Counted from the first letter of the stretch, positions 10,920-21,443 are shown. The stretch is DNA of 64,000 bases from Pseudomethylobacillus aquaticus (GCF_003730115.1 NZ_RJVP01000002.1:372001-436000), one strand, 5' to 3'. The notes: generated by a model from the letters alone, not told the origin. Translations and numbers: made by a program.

Positions 10920-11666
10920 ATGGGTCAGAAAATTCATCCAATTGGTTTCCGCCTGAGTGTTCAGAAGAACTGGACTTCTCGTTGGTATGCCAACAGCAAA
11001 AACTTCCCGGCGATGCTTAACAGCGACGTCAAAGTGCGCGAGTTCCTGAAGAAGAAGCTGGCACACGCTGCTGTCAGCAAGATCATCATCGAGCGCCCGG
11101 CAAAGAACGCCAAGATCACCATTCACAGCGCCCGTCCAGGCATCGTGATCGGCAAAAAGGGTGAGGATATCGAATCCTTGCGCTCCAGCCTGCAAGGTCT
11201 GATGGGCGTGCCTGTGCATCTGAACATCGAAGAAGTGCGCAAGCCTGAAATCGACGCCACGCTGATCGCTGAAAGCATCGCGCAACAGCTGGAAAAACGT
11301 GTGATGTTCCGTCGTGCCATGAAGCGTGCCATGCAAAACGCCATGCGTCTTGGCGCTCAAGGCATCAAGATCATGAGCGCCGGTCGTCTGAACGGTATCG
11401 AGATCGCACGTACCGAGTGGTATCGCGAAGGTCGTGTGCCATTGCATACCCTGCGCGCTGACATCGACTACGGTGTGGCGGAAGCCAAGACCACCTACGG
11501 TATCATCGGTATCAAGGTCTGGGTGTTCAAGGGCGAAGTGTTTGCAGGCAGGGGCGAGCAGCCTGTTGCCGCGCCAAGCGCAGAACCTGAAAAGCGCAGC
11601 CGTCCGGGTGCTGAACCAGAGAAAAGAGTAAGAAAGCCAGGGGCGAAAAATGCTACAGCCAGCTAG
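10920..11666 (+). CDS. rpsC: 30S ribosomal protein S3
   Basis: S3 lines the mRNA entry channel. The KH domain shows [14 protein letters not shown] near residues 64-80. At 248 aa it is slightly longer than the 233-aa Escherichia coli protein, owing to a basic Pro/Glu-rich C-terminal tail with a repeated EPEKR. The last 17 bp overlap rplP. Confidence 0.97.
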   Translation: MGQKIHPIGFRLSVQKNWTSRWYANSKNFPAMLNSDVKVREFLKKKLAHAAVSKIIIERPAKNAKITIHSARPGIVIGKKGEDIESLRSSLQGLMGVPVHLNIEEVRKPEIDATLIAESIAQQLEKRVMFRRAMKRAMQNAMRLGAQGIKIMSAGRLNGIEIARTEWYREGRVPLHTLRADIDYGVAEAKTTYGIIGIKVWVFKGEVFAGRGEQPVAAPSAEPEKRSRPGAEPEKRVRKPGAKNATAS

Positions 11667-12066
11667 ACAAAAATATCGCAAGATGCAGAAGGGTCGCAAT
11701 AAGGGTATTGCGACCACGGGTAACAAGGTGAGCTTCGGTGAATTTGGCCTCAAGGCCATTGGCCGTGGCCGTCTGACCGCCCGTCAGATCGAAGCAGCGC
11801 GTCGCGTAATGACGCGTCACATCAAGCGCGGCGGTCGTGTATGGATCCGTATTTTCCCGGATCAGCCGATCTCCAAGAAGCCAGCAGAAGTGCGTATGGG
11901 TAATGGTAAGGGTAGTACCGAGTACTACGTTGCCCAGATCCAGCCAGGCAAGATGCTGTATGAAATGGACGGCGTCAGCGAAGAGCTGGCACGTGAAGCG
12001 TTCCGTCTGGCGGCTGCCAAGCTGCCTATCGAAACGACTTTCATCACCCGTCATATTGGGAGCTGA
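11650..12066 (+). CDS. rplP: 50S ribosomal protein L16
   Basis: L16 (138 aa) contacts A-site t[22 protein letters not shown] and [20 protein letters not shown] are diagnostic. It begins inside the 3' end of rpsC with AGGGGCG as a likely RBS, and rpmC starts 3 bp after its stop. Confidence 0.97.
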   Translation: MLQPARQKYRKMQKGRNKGIATTGNKVSFGEFGLKAIGRGRLTARQIEAARRVMTRHIKRGGRVWIRIFPDQPISKKPAEVRMGNGKGSTEYYVAQIQPGKMLYEMDGVSEELAREAFRLAAAKLPIETTFITRHIGS

Positions 12067-12068
12067 AC

Positions 12069-12263
12069 ATGAAAGCCACTGAGTTGAGAGCAAAGTCCGT
12101 GGACGAGCTGAACAATGAGCTGATTGAGCTGCGCCGCGCGCAGTTCTCCCTGCGCATGCAGCTGGCCACCCAGCAGTTGAACAAGGTTGACCAAGTCGGT
12201 AAGGTCCGTCGCGACATCGCGCGTGTCCGTACCGTGTTGGCCGAGAAAGCGAAGCAGGTGTAA
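12069..12263 (+). CDS. rpmC: 50S ribosomal protein L29
   Basis: L29 (64 aa) is a small helical protein at the tunnel exit. The two-helix pattern [15 protein letters not shown] and [18 protein letters not shown] is clear. Its TAA overlaps the rpsQ ATG (TAATG). Confidence 0.95.
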   Translation: MKATELRAKSVDELNNELIELRRAQFSLRMQLATQQLNKVDQVGKVRRDIARVRTVLAEKAKQV

Positions 12264-12526
12264 TGATGGTTGATACCCAAAGCGAAAAAGTCGTTCGTAC
12301 GCTGAGCGGTCGTGTCGTCAGCGATAAGATGGACAAGACTGTGACCGTGCTGGTTGAGCGCAAGGTCAAGCACCCGCTGATCGGTAAGGTTGTGCGTCTG
12401 TCGAAGAAATTCCACGCGCATGACGAAGCCAATGCTTGCAAAGAAGGTGACCTGGTTGTGATCGAAGAAAGCCGTCCGCTTTCCAAGACCAAAACCTGGA
12501 AAGTCAGCAAGATCGTCAGCAAGTAG
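12263..12526 (+). CDS. rpsQ: 30S ribosomal protein S17
   Basis: S17 (87 aa) is an OB-fold primary 16S-binding protein with [20 protein letters not shown]. Adjacent ATG codons at 12263 and 12266 are both possible starts. It ends the S10 transcription unit; a 150-bp leader region precedes rplN. Confidence 0.96.
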   Translation: MMVDTQSEKVVRTLSGRVVSDKMDKTVTVLVERKVKHPLIGKVVRLSKKFHAHDEANACKEGDLVVIEESRPLSKTKTWKVSKIVSK

Positions 12527-12533
12527 GTTTTGA

Positions 12534-12563
12534 TTGCGCTGTGCTAGCAGCGCAATATATAAT
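12534..12563 (+). promoter_or_regulatory. candidate promoter of the rplN (spc) operon
   Basis: A perfect -10 TATAAT (12558-12563) lies 18 bp from TTGCGC (12534-12539, 3 of 6 to consensus). An 8-bp inverted repeat (12533-12540 with 12549-12556) spans the -35 and spacer and could be an operator, or the tail of a weak terminator after rpsQ. Confidence 0.55.
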
Positions 12564-12574
12564 GTTGGACTTTT

Positions 12575-12650
12575 CGGCGGGCAGCAAGCTCCCGCCCCAA
12601 TACTGACCGTGGTCTACCGGCCGTGTTATTCAAACGGCCGGTGTTGGTTT
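12575..12650 (+). promoter_or_regulatory. structured leader of rplN
   Basis: There are two hairpins between the promoter and rplN. A GGCGGG/CCCGCC stem lies near 12577-12597, and a perfect 9-bp stem (12616-12624 with 12634-12642) has a 9-nt loop. Position and structure suit an autogenous ribosomal-protein target or attenuator; the binding protein is unknown. Confidence 0.5.
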
Positions 12651-12676
12651 AACGGATTAAGTTGGAGATTATTCTC

Positions 12677-13045
12677 ATGATTCAAATGCAATCTCGGCTG
12701 GAAGTTGCCGACAACACTGGCGCGCGTTCTGTAATGTGCATCAAGGTGTTGGGTGGCTCCAAGCGTCGTTACGCCAGTATCGGTGATGTGATCAAGGTCA
12801 CGATCAAAGATGCTGCTCCGCGTGGCCGTGTCAAAAAAGGCGAAGTCTACAGTGCCGTCGTTGTGCGCACCACCAAGGGTGTGCGCCGCGCTGACGGCTC
12901 TTTGGTCAAGTTCGATGGCAACGCCGCAGTATTGTTAAACAACAAGCTGGAACCGATCGGCACCCGTATTTTTGGGCCTGTGACACGTGAGCTGCGTAGC
13001 GAGCGTTTCATGAAGATCGTGTCGCTGGCACCAGAAGTATTGTAA
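12677..13045 (+). CDS. rplN: 50S ribosomal protein L14
   Basis: L14 (122 aa) forms an intersubunit bridge. I start at ATG 12677 ([17 protein letters not shown]), with GGAG 9 bp upstream; the longer TTG-start reading adds five residues absent from the family. It is the first gene of the spc operon, with rplX 11 bp on. Confidence 0.97.
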   Translation: MIQMQSRLEVADNTGARSVMCIKVLGGSKRRYASIGDVIKVTIKDAAPRGRVKKGEVYSAVVVRTTKGVRRADGSLVKFDGNAAVLLNNKLEPIGTRIFGPVTRELRSERFMKIVSLAPEVL

Positions 13046-13056
13046 GGAGTTGCCAG

Positions 13057-13374
13057 ATGAGCAAGATTCGTAAGGGCGACCAGGTCGTTCTCAATACCGG
13101 CAAGGACAAGGGTAAGCAAGGCGTTGTACTCAACGTGCTTGAAACCGGTCATGTGTTGGTTGAGGGTGTGAACCTGGCCAAGAAACACACCAAGCCGAAC
13201 CCGATGCGTGGTGTGACCGGTGGCATTATCAGCAAAGAAATGCCGATTCACATCTCCAACGTGGCTTTGTTTAATGCGGCGACCCAAAAGGGTGATCGCG
13301 TGGGCTTCAAGACCCTCGAGGACGGACGCAAAGTGCGTGTGTTCAAGTCGAGCGGTGAAGTCGTTGATGCATAA
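13057..13374 (+). CDS. rplX: 50S ribosomal protein L24
   Basis: L24 (105 aa) is a KOW-domain assembly initiator. The KOW motif [18 protein letters not shown] is at the N-terminus. AAGGAG lies before the ATG. It is followed closely by rplE. Confidence 0.97.
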   Translation: MSKIRKGDQVVLNTGKDKGKQGVVLNVLETGHVLVEGVNLAKKHTKPNPMRGVTGGIISKEMPIHISNVALFNAATQKGDRVGFKTLEDGRKVRVFKSSGEVVDA

Positions 13375-13383
13375 GGTTGAATC

Positions 13384-13923
13384 ATGGCTCGCTTAAAAGA
13401 TTATTACAAAGAGACCGTCGTCAAGGCAATGATCGAACAGTTCGGTTATAAGTCTGTGATGGAAGTCCCGCGCATTGAAAAGATCACGCTGAACATGGGT
13501 GTGGGTGAAGCAGTTGCTGACAAGAAGGTCATGGAACACGCTGTTTCTGATCTGCAGAAGATTGCAGGCCAGAAGCCAGTGGTTACCGTTGCCAAGAAGT
13601 CGGTTGCTTCGTTCAAGATCCGTGACGGATACCCGGTTGGTTGCAAGGTAACCCTGCGCCGTGAACGCATGTACGAATTCCTGGATCGTCTGGTGACGAT
13701 CGCCATGCCACGTATCCGCGACTTCCGCGGCATCTCCGGCAAGGCATTTGATGGCCGTGGTAACTACAACATGGGCGTTAAAGAGCAGATCATTTTCTCT
13801 GAAATTGAATACGACAAGATTGATGCGCTGCGCGGCATGAATATCACCATTACAACCTCGGCCAAGACTGACGAAGAAGCACGCGCACTGCTTTCCGCTT
13901 TCAGCTTCCCTTTTAGGAACTAA
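13384..13923 (+). CDS. rplE: 50S ribosomal protein L5
   Basis: L5 (179 aa) is the 5S rRNA-binding protein of the central protuberance. [18 protein letters not shown] and [22 protein letters not shown] are typical. Five bases separate its stop from rpsN. Confidence 0.98.
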   Translation: MARLKDYYKETVVKAMIEQFGYKSVMEVPRIEKITLNMGVGEAVADKKVMEHAVSDLQKIAGQKPVVTVAKKSVASFKIRDGYPVGCKVTLRRERMYEFLDRLVTIAMPRIRDFRGISGKAFDGRGNYNMGVKEQIIFSEIEYDKIDALRGMNITITTSAKTDEEARALLSAFSFPFRN

Positions 13924-13928
13924 CGATT

Positions 13929-14234
13929 ATGGCGAAAACCTGCATGATCGAGCGCGAGCAAAAGCGTCGCGCAACTGTTGATAAATTCTCTGCCAAGCGT
14001 GCTGAACTGCTCGCCGCCGCCAATGATGTGAAGGCTTCGCCTGAAGATCGCCGCGAAGCGCGCATGAAGTTGCAGAGTCTGCCACGTAACGCGAGCCCAG
14101 TGCGCTTGCGTAACCGTTGTGCGCTCACCGGACGTCCACGCGGCGTGTTCAGTAAATTTGGTATCGCACGTAGCAAGCTGCGTGAGTTGATGATGCGTGG
14201 CGAAGTGCCAGGCGTCACCAAAGCCAGCTGGTAA
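13929..14234 (+). CDS. rpsN: 30S ribosomal protein S14, zinc-free long form
   Basis: S14 (101 aa) is of the long type found in Escherichia coli. It has the C-terminal [18 protein letters not shown] signature and no CxxC zinc pair, so this is the C-minus paralogue. It sits between rplE and rpsH. Confidence 0.97.
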   Translation: MAKTCMIEREQKRRATVDKFSAKRAELLAAANDVKASPEDRREARMKLQSLPRNASPVRLRNRCALTGRPRGVFSKFGIARSKLRELMMRGEVPGVTKASW

Positions 14235-14248
14235 CGGGGGATTATAGA

Positions 14249-14644
14249 ATGAGTATGAGTGATCCAATTGCCGATATGCTGACGCGTATCCGCAATGCAC
14301 AAAGTGTGAACAAGCCTGCAGTGTCCATGCCAGCTTCCAAGCTGAAGGGTGCCATTGCCAAGGTGTTGAAAGATGAAGGCTACATCGATGATTTTGCGAT
14401 TGACGCTGCCGATGGCAAGCCTCAGCTGAACATCAGCCTCAAGTACTATGCAGGTCGCCCTGTTATCGAGAAGATTGAGCGTGTCAGCAAGCCTGGCCTG
14501 CGCGTTTATCGTGGCAATCAGGATATCCCTGTGGTAATGAACGGCCTGGGCGTGACCATCGTGTCCACGTCCAAGGGTGTGATGACTGATCGTAAAGCGC
14601 GCGCTGCCGGTATCGGTGGTGAAGTGCTCTGCGTCGTGGCTTAA
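14249..14644 (+). CDS. rpsH: 30S ribosomal protein S8
   Basis: S8 (131 aa) binds the 16S central domain and in Escherichia coli represses spc translation. The start at 14249 ([16 protein letters not shown]) matches the family and lies 8 bp after GGGGG. The C-terminal [20 protein letters not shown] block is intact. Confidence 0.97.
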   Translation: MSMSDPIADMLTRIRNAQSVNKPAVSMPASKLKGAIAKVLKDEGYIDDFAIDAADGKPQLNISLKYYAGRPVIEKIERVSKPGLRVYRGNQDIPVVMNGLGVTIVSTSKGVMTDRKARAAGIGGEVLCVVA

Positions 14645-14654
14645 GGAGTACGCA

Positions 14655-15188
14655 ATGTCACGTGTAGCTAAGAATCCAGTCGCGATCCCTGCCAAGGTTG
14701 AAGTGGCCTTAACAGCTGACCTGATTTCGGTCAGCGGCCCGCTGGGCAAGCTGTCGCATCCGCTGACCAATGCGGTCAGTCTGAACCGTGAAGGTGACAC
14801 CATCACGTTCGCTGCTGCCAATGACAGTCAGCACGCTCGTGCCATGTCGGGCACGCTGCGCGCACTGGTTGCCAATATGGTGCATGGTGTTTCTCAAGGC
14901 TTTAGCCGCAAGCTGACGTTGGTCGGCGTGGGGTACAAGGCTCAGGCGCAAGGCGCTGTGTTGAACCTGGATCTGGGTTATTCCCATCCCATCAACCACA
15001 AGATGCCAGCAGGCGTGACCGTGCAGACGCCAACTCCGACCGAAGTGCTGTTGATCGGCGCTGACAAGCAGGTGGTTGGCCAGGTGGCTGCGCAGATTCG
15101 TTCTTACCGTGCTCCAGAGCCTTACAAGGGCAAGGGTGTACGTTATTCGGACGAAGTCGTCACCATTAAAGAAACCAAGAAGAAGTAA
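14655..15188 (+). CDS. rplF: 50S ribosomal protein L6
   Basis: L6 (177 aa) stabilises the factor-binding region. The ATG at 14655 follows AAGGAG (14643-14648) and gives [12 protein letters not shown]; the longer upstream reading lies inside rpsH. The C-terminal [14 protein letters not shown] signature is present. Confidence 0.97.
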   Translation: MSRVAKNPVAIPAKVEVALTADLISVSGPLGKLSHPLTNAVSLNREGDTITFAAANDSQHARAMSGTLRALVANMVHGVSQGFSRKLTLVGVGYKAQAQGAVLNLDLGYSHPINHKMPAGVTVQTPTPTEVLLIGADKQVVGQVAAQIRSYRAPEPYKGKGVRYSDEVVTIKETKKK

Positions 15189-15197
15189 GGTTTAGCC

Positions 15198-15563
15198 ATG
15201 AATAATCTTTTGAATAACGCAAACTCGCGTTCGCGTCGTGCACGTAAAACCCGTGCCAAAATCGCTGAGCTCAAGGTCACGCGTCTGAGTGTGCACCGTA
15301 CCAATACGCACATTTATGCGCAGATCATCGCCGAAGGTGGCGATAAGGTTCTCGCTAGCGCTTCGACGGTTGAAGCTGAAGTCCGCAACGAACTCAAGCA
15401 TGGTGGCAATGTGGCTGCTGCAGCACTGATCGGCAAGCGTATTGCCGAGAAGGCTAAAGCCGCTGGCATCACCAAGGTTGCCTTCGATCGTTCCGGTTTT
15501 AAATACCACGGCCGTATCAAGGCGCTGGCAGATGCCGCGCGTGAACACGGTCTGTCCTTCTAA
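15198..15563 (+). CDS. rplR: 50S ribosomal protein L18
   Basis: L18 (121 aa) binds 5S r[19 protein letters not shown] and [24 protein letters not shown] define it. The first residues are Asn-rich ([10 protein letters not shown]) and variable relative to other L18 proteins. Confidence 0.97.
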   Translation: MNNLLNNANSRSRRARKTRAKIAELKVTRLSVHRTNTHIYAQIIAEGGDKVLASASTVEAEVRNELKHGGNVAAAALIGKRIAEKAKAAGITKVAFDRSGFKYHGRIKALADAAREHGLSF

Positions 15564-15578
15564 TCGGCGAGGTTGATG

Positions 15579-16091
15579 ATGGCAAAAGCAAGAGAAATGG
15601 AACAGCAGCAGACCGATGGCATGCGCGAGAAGATGATCTCCGTAAACCGCGTCAGTAAGACTGTTAAGGGTGGTCGTATCATGAGTTTCGCTGCACTGAC
15701 CGTGGTTGGTGATGGCGATGGTACGGTAGGCATGGGCAAGGGCAAGGCGCGTGAAGTACCAGTGGCTGTACAAAAGGCGATGGACGAAGCACGTCGCGGT
15801 ATGGTCAAGGTCAGCTTGAACAACGGTACGCTGCATCACGCAGTGACCGGCGTGCACGGCGCTGCCAAGGTGTTCATCCAGCCAGCATCCGAAGGTACCG
15901 GCATCATCGCGGGTGGTGCAATGCGCGCCATTTTCGAAGTGATGGGTGTGACCAACGTATTGGCCAAGTGTATTGGTTCTACCAATCCTTACAACGTGGT
16001 GCGTGCAACCTTGAATGGTCTGCAGTCCATGAACACCCCGGCTGAAATTGCTGCCAAGCGCGGCAAATCCATTGAAGAAATCCGAGGTTAA
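15579..16091 (+). CDS. rpsE: 30S ribosomal protein S5
   Basis: S5 contributes to decoding accuracy. In-frame starts TTG 15573, ATG 15576 and ATG 15579 are stacked; 15579 has the best spacing from CGAGG and yields [11 protein letters not shown] (170 aa). The dsRBD-like region [31 protein letters not shown] is complete. Confidence 0.96.
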   Translation: MAKAREMEQQQTDGMREKMISVNRVSKTVKGGRIMSFAALTVVGDGDGTVGMGKGKAREVPVAVQKAMDEARRGMVKVSLNNGTLHHAVTGVHGAAKVFIQPASEGTGIIAGGAMRAIFEVMGVTNVLAKCIGSTNPYNVVRATLNGLQSMNTPAEIAAKRGKSIEEIRG

Positions 16092-16093
16092 TC

Positions 16094-16291
16094 ATGGCTA
16101 AGGCTAAACAAGCAGCTGCGATGATCAAGGTCACCTTGGTCAAGAGCACTATCGGTCGCATCGAGTCCCATCGCGCCAGCGTACGTGGTCTGGGCCTGCG
16201 TCGCCTCAACCACACGGTTGAAGTGCAGGACACCCCGGCAAATCGCGGCATGATCAATGCGGTGAGTTATCTGTTGAAGGTAGAAGCATAA
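16094..16291 (+). CDS. rpmD: 50S ribosomal protein L30
   Basis: L30 (65 aa) has [30 protein letters not shown], the family core, after a short basic N-terminal extension. Its TAA overlaps the rplO ATG. Confidence 0.96.
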   Translation: MAKAKQAAAMIKVTLVKSTIGRIESHRASVRGLGLRRLNHTVEVQDTPANRGMINAVSYLLKVEA

Positions 16292-16725
16292 TGAAACTGA
16301 ATTCCATCAAGCCTGCTGAAGGCGCCAAGCATGCCAAGCGCCGTGTAGGCCGCGGCATCGGTTCTGGTCTCGGCAAAACCGCAGGTCGTGGTCATAAGGG
16401 TCAAAAGTCCCGTACTGGCGGTTTCCACAAAGTTGGTTTCGAAGGCGGTCAAATGCCTCTGCAACGTCGTCTGCCCAAGCGTGGTTTCAATTCGCTGACC
16501 GCTGCTGACACTGCACATGTGCGTACCAGTGAGTTGCTGGAAGTCGGGGCTGACGTGGTTGACCTGCTTGCACTGAAGCAAGCCAAGCTGGTTCCAGCTT
16601 CGGTACGCGGTGCCAAGGTTTATCTGTCCGGTGACATCACCCGTGCACTGACCGTGCAAGGCCTGGTGCTCTCCAAGGGCGCACGTGCTGCCGTTGAAGC
16701 AGCCGGTGGCAAGGTAGTCGAATAA
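16291..16725 (+). CDS. rplO: 50S ribosomal protein L15
   Basis: L15 (144 aa) is a late-assembly protein. The Gly/Arg-rich N-terminus ([21 protein letters not shown]) and [17 protein letters not shown] are diagnostic. secY begins 44 bp after its stop. Confidence 0.97.
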   Translation: MKLNSIKPAEGAKHAKRRVGRGIGSGLGKTAGRGHKGQKSRTGGFHKVGFEGGQMPLQRRLPKRGFNSLTAADTAHVRTSELLEVGADVVDLLALKQAKLVPASVRGAKVYLSGDITRALTVQGLVLSKGARAAVEAAGGKVVE

Positions 16726-16768
16726 GATAGCGCGCTGCGTTATCGACGTGATGAACTGACAGGCTGAG

Positions 16769-18055
16769 ATGAGCGAACTCAAAAGACGGTTGTTATTTGT
16801 TCTCGGTGCGTTGATCGTGTTCAGGCTGGGTGCCCATATCCCGGTCCCCGGCATTGATCCGGATGTGTTGGCCAAGCTGTTTGAATCGCAAAGTGGTGGC
16901 ATCTTGGGCATGTTCAACATGTTCTCGGGTGGTGCACTGTCGCGTTTCACCGTGTTTGCGCTGGGCATCATGCCCTACATCTCGGCCTCCATCATCATGC
17001 AGTTGATGACCGTGGTGTCGCCGCAGATGGAGCAACTGAAGAAGGAAGGCGAAGCCGGCCGTCGTCAGATCGCAAAGTACACACGCTATGGCACACTGTT
17101 CCTGGCGACATTCCAGGCGCTGGGGATCTCCATCGCATTGGAAAGCCAGGCAGGTCTGGTGCTGGATCCGGGTTTGATGTTCCGCTTCACTGCGGTCGTC
17201 ACGCTGGTCAGCGGGACCATGTTCCTGATGTGGCTGGGTGAGCAGATCACCGAGCGTGGTATTGGTAACGGTATTTCGATCATTATTTTTGCAGGGATCG
17301 TGGCGGGCTTGCCTAGTGCGATCTTCGGTACGCTGGAATTGGCGAAGACGGGTGCATTCTCTATCCCGCTGGTGCTGTTCCTGTTTATCGCTGCGATTCT
17401 AGTAACAGCGTTCGTAGTGTTTGTTGAGCGTGGTCAACGCAAGATCACGGTCAACTACGCCAAGCGCCAGGTTGGTCGCAAGGTATTTGGTGGTCAGACC
17501 AGTCATCTGCCCCTGAAGCTGAACATGGCGGGTGTGATCCCTCCCATCTTCGCTTCCAGCATCATCCTGTTCCCGGCCACCATGGCGGGTTGGTTCGGTA
17601 GTAATGAGAACATGACTTGGCTGAAGGACATCGGTTCGACCTTGTCCCCAGGCCAGCCCTTGTACATTTTGTTGTTTGCAACAGCGATTATTTTCTTCTG
17701 TTTCTTCTATACCGCCTTGGTGTTCAACCCCAAGGAAACGGCAGATAACCTGAAGAAGAGTGGTGCATTTGTGCCGGGTATTCGTCCTGGTGAGCAAACG
17801 GCCAAGTACATCGACCGCATCATGGGTCGTCTGACACTGGCTGGCGCGTTGTACATCACCGCTGTTTGCTTGTTGCCAGAGTTCCTGATTCTGGAATACA
17901 ACGTACCGTTTTATTTTGGTGGTACGTCTTTGTTGATCATTGTGGTGGTCACCATGGACTTCATGACGCAGGTGCAATCCCACCTGATGTCCAGCCAATA
18001 TGAAGGGTTGTTGAAGAAGGCGAATTTTAAGGGTGGGGCAATCAGCCCCCGTTGA
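16769..18055 (+). CDS. secY: protein translocase subunit SecY
   Basis: SecY is the channel subunit of the SecYEG inner-membrane translocon, with ten predicted membrane spans. [30 protein letters not shown] and the cytosolic loops with [15 protein letters not shown] are present. The start at 16769 gives [10 protein letters not shown] and 428 aa. The roughly 15-residue N-terminal lead of Escherichia coli SecY is missing, and an in-frame TGA at 16757-16759 excludes a longer start. infA follows. Confidence 0.96.
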   Translation: MSELKRRLLFVLGALIVFRLGAHIPVPGIDPDVLAKLFESQSGGILGMFNMFSGGALSRFTVFALGIMPYISASIIMQLMTVVSPQMEQLKKEGEAGRRQIAKYTRYGTLFLATFQALGISIALESQAGLVLDPGLMFRFTAVVTLVSGTMFLMWLGEQITERGIGNGISIIIFAGIVAGLPSAIFGTLELAKTGAFSIPLVLFLFIAAILVTAFVVFVERGQRKITVNYAKRQVGRKVFGGQTSHLPLKLNMAGVIPPIFASSIILFPATMAGWFGSNENMTWLKDIGSTLSPGQPLYILLFATAIIFFCFFYTALVFNPKETADNLKKSGAFVPGIRPGEQTAKYIDRIMGRLTLAGALYITAVCLLPEFLILEYNVPFYFGGTSLLIIVVVTMDFMTQVQSHLMSSQYEGLLKKANFKGGAISPR

Positions 18056-18071
18056 TCGAGGGATCGCGAGC

Positions 18072-18290
18072 TTGGCCAAAGAGGATTCGATTGAGATGCA
18101 GGGCGTGGTCTTGGAAAACCTTCCCAATGCCACCTTTCGCGTCAAGCTGGAAAACGATTATGTCGTGCTGGGGCACATCTCCGGCAAGATGCGCAAGAAT
18201 TACATCCGCATCCTGCCAGGTGACAAAGTCACCGTTGAGATGACGCCATACGATTTAACGCGTGCGCGGATTATTTTCCGCGCCAAATAA
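18072..18290 (+). CDS. infA: translation initiation factor IF-1 (TTG start)
   Basis: IF-1 (72 aa) blocks the A site during initiation. The start is TTG at 18072 with GAGGGA (18058-18063) 8 bp upstream; it gives (M)[20 protein letters not shown], exactly the family N-terminus and length. The longer ATG ORF from 18033 overlaps secY and would add 13 foreign residues. The core [19 protein letters not shown] is intact. Use of TTG may hold expression below that of neighbouring genes. Confidence 0.93.
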   Translation: MAKEDSIEMQGVVLENLPNATFRVKLENDYVVLGHISGKMRKNYIRILPGDKVTVEMTPYDLTRARIIFRAK

Positions 18291-18309
18291 TTTTAGTGAG
18301 GGTAGCAAA

Positions 18310-18423
18310 ATGAGAGTACGTGCATCAGTCAAGGCTTTATGCCGCAATTGCAAGGTAGTGCGTCGCCGCGGTGTTGTACGCATTATTTGTACTGACCCGC
18401 GTCACAAGCAGCGTCAGGGCTGA
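18310..18423 (+). CDS. rpmJ: 50S ribosomal protein L36, zinc form
   Basis: A 37-codon gene beginning [14 protein letters not shown] and ending RHKQRQG. The zinc ribbon is complete (Cys11, Cys14, Cys27, His32), making it the C-plus paralogue. It occupies its usual place between infA and rpsM. Confidence 0.95.
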   Translation: MRVRASVKALCRNCKVVRRRGVVRIICTDPRHKQRQG

Positions 18424-18456
18424 TAACGCGCTATCAGCTGGAGTGCTTGGTCGAGA

Positions 18457-18485
18457 TTGTTAAAACTTGACTAAGCTGTTAAAAT
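18457..18485 (+). promoter_or_regulatory. candidate promoter of the rpsM (alpha) operon
   Basis: TTGTTA (18457-18462) lies 17 bp from TAAAAT (18480-18485). It leaves a leader of about 50 nt before rpsM with TTTTGGAG as RBS. In Escherichia coli S4 regulates this operon through the rpsM leader; no matching pseudoknot was worked out here. Confidence 0.6.
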
Positions 18486-18539
18486 TCTCGGCTTTTTTGG
18501 CGACTTGAAACAAGTTGGCCATTATTTTGGAGTAGTTAC

Positions 18540-18902
18540 ATGGCACGGATTGCAGGGGTCAATATCCCCAACCATAAACATGCTGAAATTGCACTGACGT
18601 CCATTTACGGCGTTGGCCGCACCACAGCAAAGCAGATTTGTCTGGCAGCAGGTGTTGCTGTAACCACCAAGATCAAGGATCTGAACGACGCAGAAGTTGA
18701 AAAGCTGCGTGATGAAGTCGCCAAGATCAAGGTTGAGGGCGACCTGCGCCGTGAAGTTACCATGAACATCAAGCGTTTGATGGATCTTGGCTGCTACCGC
18801 GGTGTGCGTCACCGTCGCGGTCTGCCAGTTCGCGGTCAACGCACCAAGACCAATGCCCGCACCCGCAAGGGCCCGGTCAAGCCTATCAAGGCATCCAAGT
18901 AA
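18540..18902 (+). CDS. rpsM: 30S ribosomal protein S13
   Basis: S13 (120 aa) is the 30S head protein contacting P-site t[23 protein letters not shown] and [22 protein letters not shown] are the family termini. It is first in the alpha operon. Confidence 0.98.
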   Translation: MARIAGVNIPNHKHAEIALTSIYGVGRTTAKQICLAAGVAVTTKIKDLNDAEVEKLRDEVAKIKVEGDLRREVTMNIKRLMDLGCYRGVRHRRGLPVRGQRTKTNARTRKGPVKPIKASK

Positions 18903-18927
18903 GATTATTGCTAAGGAATAATGCAAC

Positions 18928-19317
18928 ATGGCTAAAGCTAACGTTCGCGTACGCAAGAAGGTAAAGAAAAACATTGCCGAGGGCATTGCCCATGTGCATG
19001 CATCCTTCAACAACACCATCATCACCATCACCGACCGTCAGGGCAATGCTTTGTCCTGGGCGACTTCGGGTGGTGCAGGTTTCAAGGGCTCGCGCAAGAG
19101 TACGCCTTTCGCAGCTCAGGTCGCAGCAGAAGCCGCCGGCAAGGCAGCTCAGGAATGCGGCGTGAAGAATCTGGAAGTACGTATCAAGGGCCCAGGCCCT
19201 GGTCGTGAATCTGCTGTGCGTGCGCTGAACGCCGCCGGCTTCAAAATTACCAGTATCTCGGATGTGACTCCAGTGCCGCACAACGGCTGCCGTCCACCGA
19301 AAAAGCGCCGTATTTAA
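18928..19317 (+). CDS. rpsK: 30S ribosomal protein S11
   Basis: S11 (129 aa) lies on the platform. [19 protein letters not shown] and [18 protein letters not shown] identify it. AAGGAATA precedes the ATG. Confidence 0.98.
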   Translation: MAKANVRVRKKVKKNIAEGIAHVHASFNNTIITITDRQGNALSWATSGGAGFKGSRKSTPFAAQVAAEAAGKAAQECGVKNLEVRIKGPGPGRESAVRALNAAGFKITSISDVTPVPHNGCRPPKKRRI

Positions 19318-19347
19318 GTCGGCCGGAAAGACAACAGGAGAAACACC

Positions 19348-19977
19348 TTGGCTAGAAATCTTGATCCTAAGTGCCGTCAGTGCCGTCGTGAAGGCGAAAA
19401 GCTGTTTTTGAAGGGCGAAAAGTGCTTCACAGACAAGTGCGCTATTGAGAAGCGCAACTTCCCTCCAGGTCAGCACGGTCAGCGCCGTAACCAGCGCTTG
19501 TCCGACTACGGTGTACAGCTGCGCGAAAAGCAGAAGCTGCGTCGTATCTACGGCATCCTTGAAGGTCAATTCCGCGGTTACTACGCTGAAGCTGATCGTC
19601 GCAAGGGCATCACCGGTGAAAACCTGCTGCAACTGCTGGAGTGCCGTCTGGACAACGTGGCCTACCGTATGGGTATGGCCGCCTCGCGTACCGAAGCACG
19701 TCAAGTGGTTCGCCACAACAGCATCCTGGTCAATGGCAAGCGCGTCAACATCCCTTCCTATCAAGTGAAGCCAGGTGATGTTGTGCAAGTTGCTGAAGCA
19801 TCCAAGAGCCAACTGCGCATCACCGGCGCTCTGGCTGCGGCTGAACAGCGTGGTTTCCCAGAGTGGATCGAAGTCGATGTCAAGGGCCTGAAGGGCACTT
19901 TCAAGGCCAAGCCACAGCGTGATGAACTGCCAGCAACGATCAATGAATCGCTGGTTGTCGAACTTTACTCCAAGTAA
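19348..19977 (+). CDS. rpsD: 30S ribosomal protein S4, zinc-binding form (TTG start)
   Basis: S4 (209 aa) is a primary 16S-binding protein. It starts at TTG 19348, with CAGGAG 7 bp upstream, giving (M)[11 protein letters not shown]. The N-terminus carries Cys9, Cys12, Cys26 and Cys31, the zinc knuckle of thermophile and Gram-positive S4 proteins that Escherichia coli S4 lacks. The S4 domain ([20 protein letters not shown]) follows. If autoregulation exists, it would act on the rpsM leader. Confidence 0.97.
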   Translation: MARNLDPKCRQCRREGEKLFLKGEKCFTDKCAIEKRNFPPGQHGQRRNQRLSDYGVQLREKQKLRRIYGILEGQFRGYYAEADRRKGITGENLLQLLECRLDNVAYRMGMAASRTEARQVVRHNSILVNGKRVNIPSYQVKPGDVVQVAEASKSQLRITGALAAAEQRGFPEWIEVDVKGLKGTFKAKPQRDELPATINESLVVELYSK

Positions 19978-20011
19978 TTCGCCGTAAAGAATACGCATTA
20001 AGGAACCGCAT

Positions 20012-21001
20012 ATGCAAAATAGCTCGACTGAATATCTGAAACCGCGTGTCGTGGATGTAGAAGCACTTTCTCTGGTGCGCGCGCGTGTCACGCTCGAGCC
20101 CATGGAACGTGGCTTCGGCTACACCATTGGCAATGCCTTGCGTCGTGTGTTGTTGTCGTCCATTCCTGGCTTCGCCATCACGCAAGTCAAGATCGATGGC
20201 GTAGTGCATGAATATTCCACGCTGGATGGCGTGCAGGAAGATGTGGTCGACATTCTGCTGAATCTGAAGGGTGTTGCCCTTAAGCTGCATAACAAGACCG
20301 AAGCGATCCTGACGCTGAACAAGTCCAGCGAGGGCGCTGTGCTTGCAGGTGATTTCGATACCGGCCACGATGCCGAGATCGTCAATCCTAATCATGTCAT
20401 CGCTCACCTGACCAAGGGCGGCAAGATCAATCTGGAAGTCAAGGTTGAGATGGGCCGTGGCTATCAGCCAGTGCCAGCACGCCAAAAGACGGACGATGAA
20501 GACCATGTCATTGGTTTCATCATGGTGGATGCGTCGTTCAGCCCGATCAACAAGGTCAGCTATCAAGTCGAGAGCGCCCGTGTTGAACAGCGTACCGATC
20601 TGGACAAGCTGATCATGGACGTGGAAACCAACGGCGTGATCGAGCCTGAGCAGGCGATTCGTGATGCAGCACGCATCCTGATGGGTCAGTTGGCGATTTT
20701 TGCTGATCTGGAAGGCGCGCCTGATGAAGTTGAAGTCAAGCACACGCCACAGATCGATCCTATCCTGTTGCGCCCGGTGGATGACCTGGAGCTGACGGTG
20801 CGTTCCGCCAACTGCCTCAAGGCAGAAAATATTTACTACATTGGTGACCTGATCCAGCGTAGCGAAAACGAGTTGCTGAAAGCCCCTAACCTGGGCCGTA
20901 AGTCGCTCAACGAAATCAAGGATGTTCTGGCTTCCAAGGGTCTGACCCTGGGCATGAAGCTGGAAAACTGGCCGCCGGTTGGTCTGGAAAAACTCAACTG
21001 A
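20012..21001 (+). CDS. rpoA: DNA-directed RNA polymerase subunit alpha
   Basis: Alpha (329 aa) dimerises to nucleate RNA polymerase. The N-terminal domain shows [26 protein letters not shown]. The C-terminal domain with its UP-element-binding helices ([16 protein letters not shown] and [14 protein letters not shown]) is complete. It lies between rpsD and rplQ in the alpha operon. Confidence 0.98.
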   Translation: MQNSSTEYLKPRVVDVEALSLVRARVTLEPMERGFGYTIGNALRRVLLSSIPGFAITQVKIDGVVHEYSTLDGVQEDVVDILLNLKGVALKLHNKTEAILTLNKSSEGAVLAGDFDTGHDAEIVNPNHVIAHLTKGGKINLEVKVEMGRGYQPVPARQKTDDEDHVIGFIMVDASFSPINKVSYQVESARVEQRTDLDKLIMDVETNGVIEPEQAIRDAARILMGQLAIFADLEGAPDEVEVKHTPQIDPILLRPVDDLELTVRSANCLKAENIYYIGDLIQRSENELLKAPNLGRKSLNEIKDVLASKGLTLGMKLENWPPVGLEKLN

Positions 21002-21037
21002 ACGGCATCAGCCAATTAAAATTTTGAGGGTATCACT

Positions 21038-21427
21038 ATGCGTCACCGCAACAGTAATCGTAAACTGAATCGTACCAGCAGCCACCGCCAAGCGATGCTG
21101 CGTAACATGGCTAACTCCTTGCTGCAGCACGAGGTCATCAAGACTACGCTGCCTAAGGCCAAGGAACTGCGTCGTGTTGCTGAGCCTCTGATCACGCTGG
21201 GCAAGAGTGCAACCTTGGCTAACCGTCGTCTGGCATTCAGCCGTACGCGTGACCGTGATATCGTCGGCAAGCTGTTCGGTGAACTGGGCCCACGCTACCA
21301 GGCACGTAACGGTGGTTACCTGCGTATCCTGAAGTGTGGTTTCCGTCAGGGCGACAATGCCCCGATGGCACTGGTCGAGCTGGTTGATCGTCCTGAGACT
21401 GACGCAGAAGTGGTAGTTGCAGAGTAA
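21038..21427 (+). CDS. rplQ: 50S ribosomal protein L17
   Basis: L17 (129 aa) is near the tunnel exit. [21 protein letters not shown] is the family start. It is the last gene of the ribosomal block and is followed by a strong terminator. Confidence 0.98.
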   Translation: MRHRNSNRKLNRTSSHRQAMLRNMANSLLQHEVIKTTLPKAKELRRVAEPLITLGKSATLANRRLAFSRTRDRDIVGKLFGELGPRYQARNGGYLRILKCGFRQGDNAPMALVELVDRPETDAEVVVAE

Positions 21428-21443
21428 GTGCTGCGACACTGAC

